DNA of 64,000 nt from Micromonospora chokoriensis (lineage in GTDB: Bacteria; Actinomycetota; Actinomycetes; Mycobacteriales; Micromonosporaceae). A program made the translations under genes and the position numbers. The DNA is taken from assembly GCF_000718555.1 (NCBI RefSeq), contig NZ_JOAN01000010.1:1-64000 (forward strand). Reading direction: 5' to 3'. Numbering within the stretch: position 1 is the first letter of the stretch; each line of letters starts with the position of its first letter. Under the pieces are notes generated by a model. The model did no database searches, had not been told where the DNA came from, and saw only the letters and a list, made by a program, of their open reading frames with translations. This document shows, piece by piece, positions 16,252-23,678 of the stretch.

Positions 16252-16283
16252 CCGGCGTCACGCCCCAGACGTTGTGACGCCGG
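16252..16283. promoter_or_regulatory. inverted repeat between lipA and the T-box leader
   Basis: Perfect 10-bp arms CCGGCGTCAC and GTGACGCCGG with a 12-bp spacer. Further GCGTCA copies lie at about 16241 and 16305. The position, upstream of both divergent promoters, suits an operator; no regulator is identified. Confidence 0.5.
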
Positions 16284-16342
16284 ACACCGGACAGTCGAAA
16301 AAGGGCGTCACAGACGGGGGAATCGGGTGCTAGGTTCTCCGC

Positions 16343-16656
16343 CAACAGCGACGACGGAGCCGAGTAGCGCCCGACCCGCCAGTGCAGAGAGCCGCCGGTG
16401 CTGAGAGGCGGTCTGGCGCCGGCGCGCGAAGACCCTCCCGAGCTGCGGGAAGAACGGTTGCGGGTCACCCGTGCCCAGTAGAGCCCGCCCGGCTGGCCCC
16501 GGTCATCAGGCGACGAAAGAGGCTCCCGCTTCGGCGGGGGCGAAGGTGTGGTGGCACCGCGAGGTTCCCGCTCGCCCACACCTCCCTGGGGCTGATGCGA
16601 CGCATCGCTTCCCTAGGGCGGCGACGGCGTGGCGATCGACCGAGGAGCAGTACGCC
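16343..16656 (+). promoter_or_regulatory. T-box riboswitch leader of the aspartyl-tRNA synthetase
   Basis: Stem I is recognisable: GGAG (16356) pairs with CUCC after the specifier loop; the 5' loop side has the AGUA turn (16363-16366); GCGCC/GGCGC form the upper stem; the distal part has AGAGAG (16386-16391) and GGUG-CUGAGAG. The 3' loop side reads GAA then GAC (16431-16433), an Asp specifier. The T-box UGGCACCGCGAG at 16552-16563 sits between GGUGUGG (16545-16551) and its complement CCACACC (16576-16582). The UGGC bulge fits a tRNA ending GCCA, as tRNA-Asp does. A hairpin at 16584-16618 and a GAGGAG ribosome site follow. A likely -10 is TAGGTT at 16331. Confidence 0.88.
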
Positions 16657-17943
16657 ATGCAACGAACCCTGTCCCACCAACTGCCCGCCCAGATCGGCAC
16701 GACCGTGCGGATCGCCGGCTGGGTGCACCGCCGCCGACTGCTCAAGTCGGTGGCCTTCCTGATCGTGCGGGACGCCGCCGGCCTGGCCCAGGTGGTCGTC
16801 ACCGACCCGGCCGTCCGCGCTGAGCTGGAGAAACTCACCGAGGAGACGGTCGTCGAGGTCACCGCGACGGTCACCGCGAACGAGACGGCGCCCGCCGGGG
16901 TCGAGCTGACCGACCCGACGGTACGTCCACTTGGGCCGCCCGCCGTGCCACCGCCGTTCGACCTGTACCGGCCGGCGCTCACCGCGAGCCTGCCCACCCA
17001 GCTGGACAACGCGTCCACCGCGCTGCGGCACCCGACCCGGTCGGCCGCGTTGCGGATTTCGGCGGCAGCGGTGGCCGGGTTCCGGGCCGCACTCGACGCT
17101 CACGACTTCGTGGAGGTCCACACGCCGAAGGTGGTCAGCTCCAGCACCGAGAGCGGGGCGAACGTGTTCGCGCTGGACTGGTTCGGCCGGCCCGCGTACC
17201 TGGCCCAGTCGCCGCAGTTCTACAAGCAGCTGATGGTCGGCGTCTTCGAACGCGTCTACGAGGTGGGGCCGGTCTTCCGGGCCGAGCCGCACGACACCGT
17301 CCGGCACCTCGCGCAGTACACGTCGCTCGACGCGGAGTTGGGCTTCGTCACCGACCACCGGGACGTGATGCGCGTGCTGCGCGACACCCTGGCCGAAATG
17401 CTGGACGCGGTGAGCGGGCGAGCCGGCGCGGCGCTGGCGACGCTCGGCGTCACGCCGCCGCAGGTGCCGGTCGAGATTCCGGCGGTGCACTTCACCGAGG
17501 CGCTGACGATCGCGGGTGCCCCCGCCGACGAGCCGGACCTCGCACCCGCCCACGAACGGGCGTTGGGCGAGTGGGCTCGCCGCGAACACGGGTCGGACTT
17601 CCTCTTCGTCACCGGCTACCCGATGGCGAAGCGGCCGTTCTACACCCACCCGGACCCGGCGCGGCCCGCGTACTCGAACGGTTTTGACCTGCTCTTTCGT
17701 GGTCTGGAGCTGGTCACCGGCGGGCAGCGGCTGCACCGGCACGCCGACTACCTGGCGGCGTTGGCGGCCCGGGGTGAGCCGATCGAGCCGGTCGCCGAGT
17801 ATCTGGACGCGTTCCGGCACGGCATGCCGCCGCACGGCGGCTTCGCCATCGGCCTGGAACGGTTCGTGGCCCGGTTGGTCGGCGCGGCCAACATCCGGGA
17901 GGTCACCGCGTTCCCGCGCGACCTGCACCGGCTGACCCCGTGA
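16657..17943 (+). CDS. aspS: archaeal-type, probably non-discriminating aspartyl-tRNA synthetase
   Basis: A class II aminoacyl-tRNA synthetase of 428 residues of the short archaeal/eukaryotic AspRS type: an N-terminal OB fold, then a catalytic domain with motif 2 in FRAEPHDTVRHLAQYTSLDAELGF and motif 3 in GFAIGLERFVARLVG. It lacks the large bacterial insertion (GAD) domain. His24 in GWVHRRR and Pro in ETAPAGVEL occupy positions where archaeal non-discriminating enzymes carry His and Pro, so it may also charge tRNA-Asn for GatCAB transamidation. The ATG is preceded by GAGGAG. Expression should respond to uncharged tRNA through the upstream T-box. Confidence 0.9.
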   Translation: MQRTLSHQLPAQIGTTVRIAGWVHRRRLLKSVAFLIVRDAAGLAQVVVTDPAVRAELEKLTEETVVEVTATVTANETAPAGVELTDPTVRPLGPPAVPPPFDLYRPALTASLPTQLDNASTALRHPTRSAALRISAAAVAGFRAALDAHDFVEVHTPKVVSSSTESGANVFALDWFGRPAYLAQSPQFYKQLMVGVFERVYEVGPVFRAEPHDTVRHLAQYTSLDAELGFVTDHRDVMRVLRDTLAEMLDAVSGRAGAALATLGVTPPQVPVEIPAVHFTEALTIAGAPADEPDLAPAHERALGEWARREHGSDFLFVTGYPMAKRPFYTHPDPARPAYSNGFDLLFRGLELVTGGQRLHRHADYLAALAARGEPIEPVAEYLDAFRHGMPPHGGFAIGLERFVARLVGAANIREVTAFPRDLHRLTP

Positions 17944-17947
17944 GCAG

Positions 17948-17979
17948 AGCGGCCCCCGGCGTTGTCGCCGGGGGCCGCT
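17948..17979. terminator. bidirectional terminator, aspS/lipB
   Basis: Perfect 13-bp arms AGCGGCCCCCGGC / GCCGGGGGCCGCT with a 6-nt loop, extendable by GAGC/GCTC. It lies 5 bp after the aspS stop and 20 bp from the lipB stop. Confidence 0.88.
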
Positions 17980-17998
17980 GCTCAGACCTCGATGTCGC

Positions 17999-18640
17999 TC
18001 AGACCGCGATGAGGGTGGCGAGTCGGCGCTCGACCACCGGCAGCACGTCGGCGACGCTGATCGGGCGGCCCAGCTCGGCGGTGAGCGAGGTGACGCCCGC
18101 GTCCCGGATGCCGCACGGCACGATCCGGTCGAAGTACGTCAGGTCGCAGTCGCAGTTGATCGAGAAGCCGTGCAGGGTGACGCCCCGGGCCACCCGGATG
18201 CCGATGGCGGCCACCTTGCGGGCCGGCCCGCGATCGTCCTCGGGAACCCAGACCCCGCTGCGCCCCTCGATCCGGCCGGCGGTCAGCCCGAACTCGGCGC
18301 ACACGTCGATGAGCAGCTCTTCGGTGCGGCGCACGTAGGCGACCACGTCCACCGGGTCGGGCAGCCGCACGATCGGGTAACCGACGAGCTGCCCCGGCCC
18401 ATGCCAGGTGATCTTGCCGCCGCGGTCCACGTCGACGACCGGGGTGCCGTCCATGGGCCGGTCCCACGGTTCGGTGCGCTTGCCCGCGGTGTAGACGCTC
18501 GGGTGCTCCAGCAGCAGCACGGTGTCGCCGCGCTCGCCAGCCACCACCGACTCGTGCAGGCGCCGCTGCTCGTCCCAAGCGGCCTGGTAGTCGAGCAGGC
18601 CGGCACGGACGGCCGTCAGGCCGGGGGTCGTCGTTGTCAC
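17999..18640 (-). CDS. lipB: octanoyl-[acyl-carrier-protein] transferase
   Basis: LipB moves octanoate from ACP to lipoyl domains as the first step of lipoate synthesis. In the 213 residues, [17 protein letters not shown] forms the substrate loop. Lys142 (RKVAAIG) and Cys176 (VPCGI) are the catalytic dyad, at the same numbers as in the M. tuberculosis enzyme. The GTG at 18640 lies 7 nt after TAGGCT without a ribosome site. With lipA it forms the lipoylation pair serving the E2 gene at 26-28 kb. Confidence 0.97.
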   Translation of the reverse strand: MTTTTPGLTAVRAGLLDYQAAWDEQRRLHESVVAGERGDTVLLLEHPSVYTAGKRTEPWDRPMDGTPVVDVDRGGKITWHGPGQLVGYPIVRLPDPVDVVAYVRRTEELLIDVCAEFGLTAGRIEGRSGVWVPEDDRGPARKVAAIGIRVARGVTLHGFSINCDCDLTYFDRIVPCGIRDAGVTSLTAELGRPISVADVLPVVERRLATLIAV

Positions 18641-18647
18641 GGCGTCC

Positions 18648-18653
18648 AGCCTA
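18648..18653 (-). promoter_or_regulatory. putative -10 box of lipB, leaderless start
   Basis: TAGGCT lies 7 nt before the lipB GTG; the box is identical to that of lipA. Confidence 0.5.
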
Positions 18654-18707
18654 GCCCCGCTACCGGGGATCTTCCCTGGTGAGCCGCCTCACCGCCGCTT
18701 CGCCCGG

Positions 18708-20540
18708 CTAGCGGTCGGCCGGCGGGATCCGCCAGAGCCAGACGTCGTCGACCCGTTGCGGCTCGCCGAACAGGGCGGTGCCGGTCCGCAGCAACGCCCC
18801 CTCGTCGATCTCGAACTTCGCGCCGTGCACCTCGTCGGCGAGCACCACCGTCTCGATCTGCCAGTGCCGCAGGTCCGACTGCACCTCCCGGATCGTGCCG
18901 TCGGTGACGATGGGGACCAGCCCGTCACGCCCGGCCTGGTCCATCAACGCGCTCAGGGTGCGTGGCACCGGGCCGATGCGACCCCGCCCGTCCGGCCCGC
19001 CGGGGCCGAGGAAGAAGCCGCCGGGGATCTTGAACTCGCCCTGCCGGTGCGACAACGCGTACGCCTGCCAGCGCTGGCCGTCCGGGTAGATGTCCACGGG
19101 CAGCGGCACCGGGGTCAGCACCCCGTCCGGTGAGACGTAGTCCCGCCACGTGCCGGAGGTGATGAACCGCGGGATCGGTTCCCGCTCGTCGGTCAGCAGC
19201 GGGGTGGGTAGCAGCGGCACCAGGGCCACCGCGAAACCGAGCAGCCAGGCCAACTCCGTGGAGCGGTGCCGCGGTGGTGTGGCGCGCAGTTGGTCGACGG
19301 CGTACGCCAGCAGCAGCCCGACCACCGGCACGACCACCAGCGCCAGTCGGGCCGGCAACGCGGCGTTCACCACCGGCAACTGTCCGACCAGGTCGAACGG
19401 CATGGGGAGGTCGGTGCGCCGCCCGTCGACCTTGGCGACCGGGCCGAAGGAGAGCACCGTGAAGATCAGCGCGAGAGCGCCCAGCGCCCAGAGGGTGGCC
19501 CGGCGGTGCGCGTCGGCCCGCCGCCAGAGCGCCACGAAGCAGACCACGGTGAGCACCAGCAGCGGGATGCCGAAGAACGAGTTCTCCTCGGTCGGATTCG
19601 GTGCCAGCGAGGTGCCCAATCCCGCCTCGCCGGCCAGCGAGCGGCGCGGGAAGGCGGCGAACGCCGCGATGTCCTCGGAGTGGATCACCGGGTCGAAGCC
19701 GGTGCCGTGGAACCGCTGCGGCCCGGCGAAGTGCAACCACAAGGGGTACGACAGCAGTGCGCCGGCGACCACGGCGGTCACCCCGAGCCCGCGCAGGAAG
19801 GTAGGCAGCGCGGTGCGTGCCTCGGCCCGGTTGACCGGGTGCAGCGCCCAGATGGCGACGAAGACCCCCAGCGCCAGCGCGGTGAAGAAGAGCCCCTCGG
19901 CGGCGATCGAGAAGGCCACCGCGACCAGCACGCCGAGGATCGCCCCGTCGCGCAGCCAGTGCCCGGCTCGGCGCAGCGCGAACAGCCGCCAGATCAGCAA
20001 CGGCACCAGCCAGCCGGCGGTCCAGTTCAGGTGCGCGTTTGCGTGCGACACCATGCCGGGGGAGTAGGCGATGAACAGGGCGCCGACCCCGGCGGCCAGC
20101 CGGCTGCGGACCAGGCGCCGGGAGAGCAACCAGTACCAGACCAGCGCGGTGGCGAACAGGTTCAAGGTGAGGATGACCAGGAACGTCGCCGGTGGCCCGA
20201 TCAGGTACGTCAGCGGGGCGAAGACCACCGCGTACACCGTGATCGAGGTGTTGACCGCGAGGTTCACCCCGTCCGGGACGTTGATCAGGTAGGTGAAGAG
20301 CGGGTTGTCCCCGTGGGTGACCGCGTGCCCGCCGAAGGCCAGCAGCCACTCGAAGAGCGCCTGGTCGCTGGAGTTGACGGTGATCGTGCGGACGTTCGGG
20401 TCCCGCCACAGCCCACTTGTCACCCACACGGCGAGCGCGAGCGCCACCAGCACGACGATCAGGTCGGCCCGGCGGTCCCGGACGACGCGCGGCGGTGACG
20501 TGGGTGCGGGCCCGGTGGCCAGCGACGGGGAGGACGGCAC
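18708..20540 (-). CDS. large GT-C-like membrane protein
   Basis: A 610-residue polytopic membrane protein with about twelve helices. The first extracytoplasmic loop holds NSSDQALFEWLLAFGGHAVTHGDNPLFTYLINVPDGVNLAVNTS, an arrangement (acidic residue, HG-NPLFT, PDGVNL, TS) seen in uncharacterised actinobacterial GT-C-like proteins. The C-terminal 150 residues form a probable extracytoplasmic domain. The predicted GTG at 20540 has no clear ribosome site. It follows lipB on the same strand with 67 bp between. Substrate unknown; annotation as a glycosyltransferase is an inference from topology. Confidence 0.65.
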   Translation of the reverse strand: MPSSPSLATGPAPTSPPRVVRDRRADLIVVLVALALAVWVTSGLWRDPNVRTITVNSSDQALFEWLLAFGGHAVTHGDNPLFTYLINVPDGVNLAVNTSITVYAVVFAPLTYLIGPPATFLVILTLNLFATALVWYWLLSRRLVRSRLAAGVGALFIAYSPGMVSHANAHLNWTAGWLVPLLIWRLFALRRAGHWLRDGAILGVLVAVAFSIAAEGLFFTALALGVFVAIWALHPVNRAEARTALPTFLRGLGVTAVVAGALLSYPLWLHFAGPQRFHGTGFDPVIHSEDIAAFAAFPRRSLAGEAGLGTSLAPNPTEENSFFGIPLLVLTVVCFVALWRRADAHRRATLWALGALALIFTVLSFGPVAKVDGRRTDLPMPFDLVGQLPVVNAALPARLALVVVPVVGLLLAYAVDQLRATPPRHRSTELAWLLGFAVALVPLLPTPLLTDEREPIPRFITSGTWRDYVSPDGVLTPVPLPVDIYPDGQRWQAYALSHRQGEFKIPGGFFLGPGGPDGRGRIGPVPRTLSALMDQAGRDGLVPIVTDGTIREVQSDLRHWQIETVVLADEVHGAKFEIDEGALLRTGTALFGEPQRVDDVWLWRIPPADR

Positions 20541-20649
20541 GCAGCGGACGTTACCAACCGGACCTGGACGGGCCGGTCAGACCGGCGGTTGTGGTGTGTT
20601 CCCCTTCCGGCGTACACAGCGTCCGTCGTAAATGTGTGAGCGTGCCCCA

Positions 20650-20665
20650 TGTCATCGCGGTGACA
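20650..20665. promoter_or_regulatory. possible operator TGTCA-n6-TGACA
   Basis: A perfect inverted pentamer repeat with a 6-bp spacer, symmetric further out (AT/AT), lies 68 bp upstream of the secreted depolymerase start and 110 bp from the divergent membrane gene. The regulator is unknown. Confidence 0.35.
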
Positions 20666-20732
20666 CATCGTCGTAACGTCCTGGCAATTCGACCGTGACC
20701 CAGTTCACAGTCTGCCCCTTCAGGAGGCCGCC

Positions 20733-21956
20733 GTGCGCCGCTCCTCGTCCATCCTCACCCGGCTGCTCGGTGCGGCCGCCGGGATCGCCCTCGCCGCCGC
20801 CGGCGCGGTCGCCATCGCCGCACCCGCGGCGGCCGCCACCCTCACCCAGGTCACCGGGTTTGGCTCCAACCCCGGCAACCTCGCCATGTACGCCTACCGA
20901 CCGGACAGCCTGCCGGCCAACTCGCCCGCCGTCGTCCTGCTGCACGGGTGTACGCAGAACGCCTCCGGTTACTTCGCCAACTCCGGCTGGCAGAAGTACG
21001 CCGACCAGTGGAAGTTCGCCCTGATCGTCGCCCAGCAGCCCGCCGGCAACAACGCCAACTCCTGCTTCAACTTCTTCGAGTCCTCCGACACCACCCGAGG
21101 CCAGGGCGAGGCGCTGTCGATCAAGCAGATGGTCGACCACGCCAAGGCGAACTTCGGGGTGAACGGCTCCCGGGTCTTCGTCAGCGGGCTCTCCGCCGGC
21201 GGGGCGATGAGCGCGGTCATGCTGGCCACCTACCCGGAGGTCTTCGCCGCCGGATCGATCATCGCGGGGATTCCGTACCGCTGCGCCACCAGCATGGTCA
21301 ACGCGTTCAGCTGCATGAACCCGGGTGCGGACAAGACCCCGGCCGCATGGGGTGACCTGGTCCGCGGCGCGTACTCCGGCTACACCGGCCCACGGCCCAG
21401 GGTGGCCATCTGGCACGGCACCTCGGACACCACCGTCACCCCGCTCAACGGCACCGAGTCTCGCGACCAGTGGACCAACGTGCGGGGCGTGTCGCAGACC
21501 CCGACCAGCACGTCGTCCCTGCCCGGCAACACCAGCCTGGAGGTGTACGGCAACGACGACGTGCGCCTCTACCGGATCTCCGGAATGGGTCACGGCACCC
21601 CGGTCGACCCGGGTTCCGGGGCTGAGCAGTGCGGCACCGCCGGGGCGTACTTCCTGGACACCATCTGCTCGACGTACCGCGACGCGCTCTTCTTCGGCCT
21701 GAACAGCGGCGGCACGAACCCCACCCCAACCCCGACGGCAACCCCGACCCCGACGGTGACCCCAACCCCGACCCCGACCACGCCGCCGACCTGCGTAACG
21801 GCCAGCAACTACGCGCACGTGGCGGCCGGCCGGGCGTACCAGTCCGGCGGCTACGCCTACGCCAACGGCTCCAACCAGCGAATGGGCCTGTACAACACCT
21901 TCTACACCACCGCACTCAAGCAAACCGCCCCGAACTACTGGGTGATCGGCTGCTGA
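20733..21956 (+). CDS. secreted short-chain PHA depolymerase / esterase with C-terminal module
   Basis: An extracellular esterase of 407 residues. A Sec-type signal peptide (about 1-35, ending APAAAA) precedes an alpha/beta-hydrolase domain with the oxyanion region LLHGCTQN, nucleophile Ser154 in GLSAGGAM, Asp in WHGTSDTTV and His in GMGHGTPVD. This resembles extracellular type 1 poly(3-hydroxybutyrate) depolymerases and feruloyl/acetylxylan esterases. A Thr-Pro linker (NPTPTPTATPTPTVTPTPTP) joins a 55-residue C-terminal module with CVTASNYAHVAAGRAY and WVIGC, its two Cys probably bridged; it may bind substrate. The GTG at 20733 has AGGAGG. It ends in a 60-bp palindrome that may act as terminator. 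Confidence 0.85.
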   Translation: MRRSSSILTRLLGAAAGIALAAAGAVAIAAPAAAATLTQVTGFGSNPGNLAMYAYRPDSLPANSPAVVLLHGCTQNASGYFANSGWQKYADQWKFALIVAQQPAGNNANSCFNFFESSDTTRGQGEALSIKQMVDHAKANFGVNGSRVFVSGLSAGGAMSAVMLATYPEVFAAGSIIAGIPYRCATSMVNAFSCMNPGADKTPAAWGDLVRGAYSGYTGPRPRVAIWHGTSDTTVTPLNGTESRDQWTNVRGVSQTPTSTSSLPGNTSLEVYGNDDVRLYRISGMGHGTPVDPGSGAEQCGTAGAYFLDTICSTYRDALFFGLNSGGTNPTPTPTATPTPTVTPTPTPTTPPTCVTASNYAHVAAGRAYQSGGYAYANGSNQRMGLYNTFYTTALKQTAPNYWVIGC

Positions 21957-21972
21957 TCCCACCCCTGCCTCT

Positions 21973-22032
21973 GTTGATCAAGAGGTTTGCGTCATCCGGA
22001 AGCCGGAATCTGACGCAGACCTCTTGATCAAC
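21973..22032. repeat. 60-bp palindromic repeat, copy 1
   Basis: 22-bp arms built on GATCAAGAGGTTTGCGTCA with one mismatch, around a 16-bp spacer. It begins 16 bp after the depolymerase stop, between convergent genes. The second copy, equally 60 bp, is at 32908-32967. As RNA it would be a strong hairpin on either strand. Confidence 0.9.
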
Positions 22033-22049
22033 GCCAATGGTGGCGGGGG

Positions 22050-22949
22050 TCAGGGGGTCAGGGCTGCTTCTAGGGCTTGGGGGAGGGTGGGGTGCTTGTA
22101 GCGGTAGGCGGCTCGGGTGAGGACGCCGGGGAGGACTCGGGTGCTGGTCAGGGCTTCGTGGGCGAAGCCGCCGAGGGCCACCTTGAGCGCCAGGGCCGGG
22201 ATCGGGATGACCGCCGGGCGGTGCAGTTGCCGGGCCAGTTCGCGGGTGAACTCGGCGTTCGTCACCGGGTTCGGTCCCACCACGTTGACCGGGCCGGCGA
22301 TGTTGTCGTGCTTCAGCAGGAAGAGGGTCGCGTCCAGCCAGTCGGCCATCGAGATCCACGGCAGCCACTGTCGGCCGCTGCCCAGCCGGCCGGCGATGCC
22401 CAGCTTGAACGGCAGCAACTGCGGCTTGAGTAGGCCGCCGTCGCGGTGCAGCGGCAGGCCGGTGCGCAGCCGCACCACGCGTACCCCGGCGTCTTCGGCT
22501 GGCCGGGTCGCGGCCTCCCACACCCGGCAGACGTCGGCCAGGAAGCCCTCGCCGGCCGGCGCGTCCTCCTCGACGGCCCGGTCACCGGTGTTGCCGTACC
22601 AGCCGACCGCCGACGAGTTGAGCAGCACCGCCGGTCGGTCGGCGGTCGGTAGGCCGGCGAGGGTGGTCGCCAATGTCGTGGTGCTGTCCACCCGGCTGGT
22701 GCGAATCAACCGCCGGTAGTCGTCGTTCCAGCGCTTGTCGCCGACGCCCGCGCCGGCCAGGTTGACCACGGCGTCGGCCTCGGCGACCACGGCCGGGTCG
22801 AGATGCCCGGCGGCCGGGTCCCACTGGCGCTCCTGTGGCCCGCGCGGCACCCGACGGACGAGCCGGGTGACCTGGTGCCCGTCGCTGACGAGCCGGTCGG
22901 CCAGCCGGGTGCCGAGGAAGCCGGACGCGCCAGCCAGAAGGATCCGCAT
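22050..22949 (-). CDS. TIGR01777 family NAD(P)-dependent epimerase/dehydratase
   Basis: A 299-residue extended-SDR protein. The nucleotide-binding motif GASGFLGTRL is at residues 7-16, VNLAGAGVGDKRWND follows, SSAVGWYGNTGD is the active-site region, and the family end PSRVLPGVLT-like (TSTRVLPGVLTRAAYRYKHPTL) is present. Members are annotated as SulA-related division inhibitors by homology only; the true reaction is unknown. It is the equivalent of Rv2216 beside lipB/dlaT in mycobacteria. The ATG at 22949 puts MRILLAGASG at the N-terminus as expected. Confidence 0.9.
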   Translation of the reverse strand: MRILLAGASGFLGTRLADRLVSDGHQVTRLVRRVPRGPQERQWDPAAGHLDPAVVAEADAVVNLAGAGVGDKRWNDDYRRLIRTSRVDSTTTLATTLAGLPTADRPAVLLNSSAVGWYGNTGDRAVEEDAPAGEGFLADVCRVWEAATRPAEDAGVRVVRLRTGLPLHRDGGLLKPQLLPFKLGIAGRLGSGRQWLPWISMADWLDATLFLLKHDNIAGPVNVVGPNPVTNAEFTRELARQLHRPAVIPIPALALKVALGGFAHEALTSTRVLPGVLTRAAYRYKHPTLPQALEAALTP

Positions 22950-23018
22950 ACCCCCATCTTCGCCCAAACCCTCGCCTCCGGATGCGCCCTGTGCCGCACC
23001 CCGTGCCTCACCCCGCGC

Positions 23019-23088
23019 CGATCTTGTACTTTGTGTTGCCGTTATACCCAGCTAAGTCCACTTTGTCGGGACAGTAAGTGCAAGATCG
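23019..23088. repeat. 70-bp palindromic repeat, copy 2
   Basis: The ends are CGATCTTGTACTT and AAGTGCAAGATCG. Interior CACTTTGTCG and the flanking GACGGGG are shared with the other copies. It lies between the epimerase start and the hemerythrin gene end, both on the minus strand, 70 bp from the epimerase start, so it also occupies that promoter region. Confidence 0.85.
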
Positions 23089-23108
23089 ACGGGGAATGGG
23101 GTGGGGAG

Positions 23109-23585
23109 TTAGGGCCTTGGGGCGGGGCCTAGGAGATCCTCGGGCCTGCCGGGGCGGCCGGTGAGGGCGTTCAACGCGCTGACCAGCCGTTTCTCCTCGT
23201 AGCGGAAGTGTGACTCCAGCAGTGCGGCCAGCCCGTCCAACTCGGCGCGCACCTGGGCGACGGGCATCGCCGTGTCGTTGGACAGCAGCGCCTCGACCCG
23301 TTCCAGGATTCCCGCCACCACCTCGTGGTCGACGATCAGATTTTCGATGACCGGGCGCAGCTCGGGAACCTCGTCGGCCAGCAGCCGGAACGCGCCGGAG
23401 TCCTCGCCGGTGTGGTGTCGGCCCAGCGCGGCGCAGAAGGTCAGGCAGTGTGCCCGTAAGTCCCGGGACGGAGTGTCGAGGTTTTCCCGCAGGCGGGCCA
23501 GCTCCGCGCTGAGCCAGAGGTGGATCTCGATCATCTGATTGCCGACGGCGGCAAGCCGGCCGGCCGGTGAGCCGGTGGGGTGCAC
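23109..23585 (-). CDS. hemerythrin-domain protein
   Basis: A 158-residue, four-helix hemerythrin HHE protein. Potential di-iron ligands lie in EIHLWLSAEL, RHHTGEDSGAF, LIVDHEVVAG and ESHFRYEEKRL, spaced as in bacterial HHE domains. Such proteins bind O2 or NO or sense iron and redox state. The GTG at 23585 is chosen because AAGGGG precedes it; an in-frame start 60 bp upstream would add an Arg/Trp-rich extension. It has no N-terminal transmembrane segment, so it is cytoplasmic. Confidence 0.85.
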   Translation of the reverse strand: MHPTGSPAGRLAAVGNQMIEIHLWLSAELARLRENLDTPSRDLRAHCLTFCAALGRHHTGEDSGAFRLLADEVPELRPVIENLIVDHEVVAGILERVEALLSNDTAMPVAQVRAELDGLAALLESHFRYEEKRLVSALNALTGRPGRPEDLLGPAPRP

Positions 23586-23678
23586 GTGCGTCCCCTTGTT
23601 GTCCGCGCGCCTCCATGCCCACGACGGCCTTCGTGCCGGGTGCACCGCGACGCTGCGCCGGATTCTAGCTGGCCATGA

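Noticed and set aside
23019..23088. CRISPR or tRNA interpretation of the palindromic repeats
   Set aside because: The copies are tens of kb apart, without spacers or cas genes, and no cloverleaf or T-loop is present.
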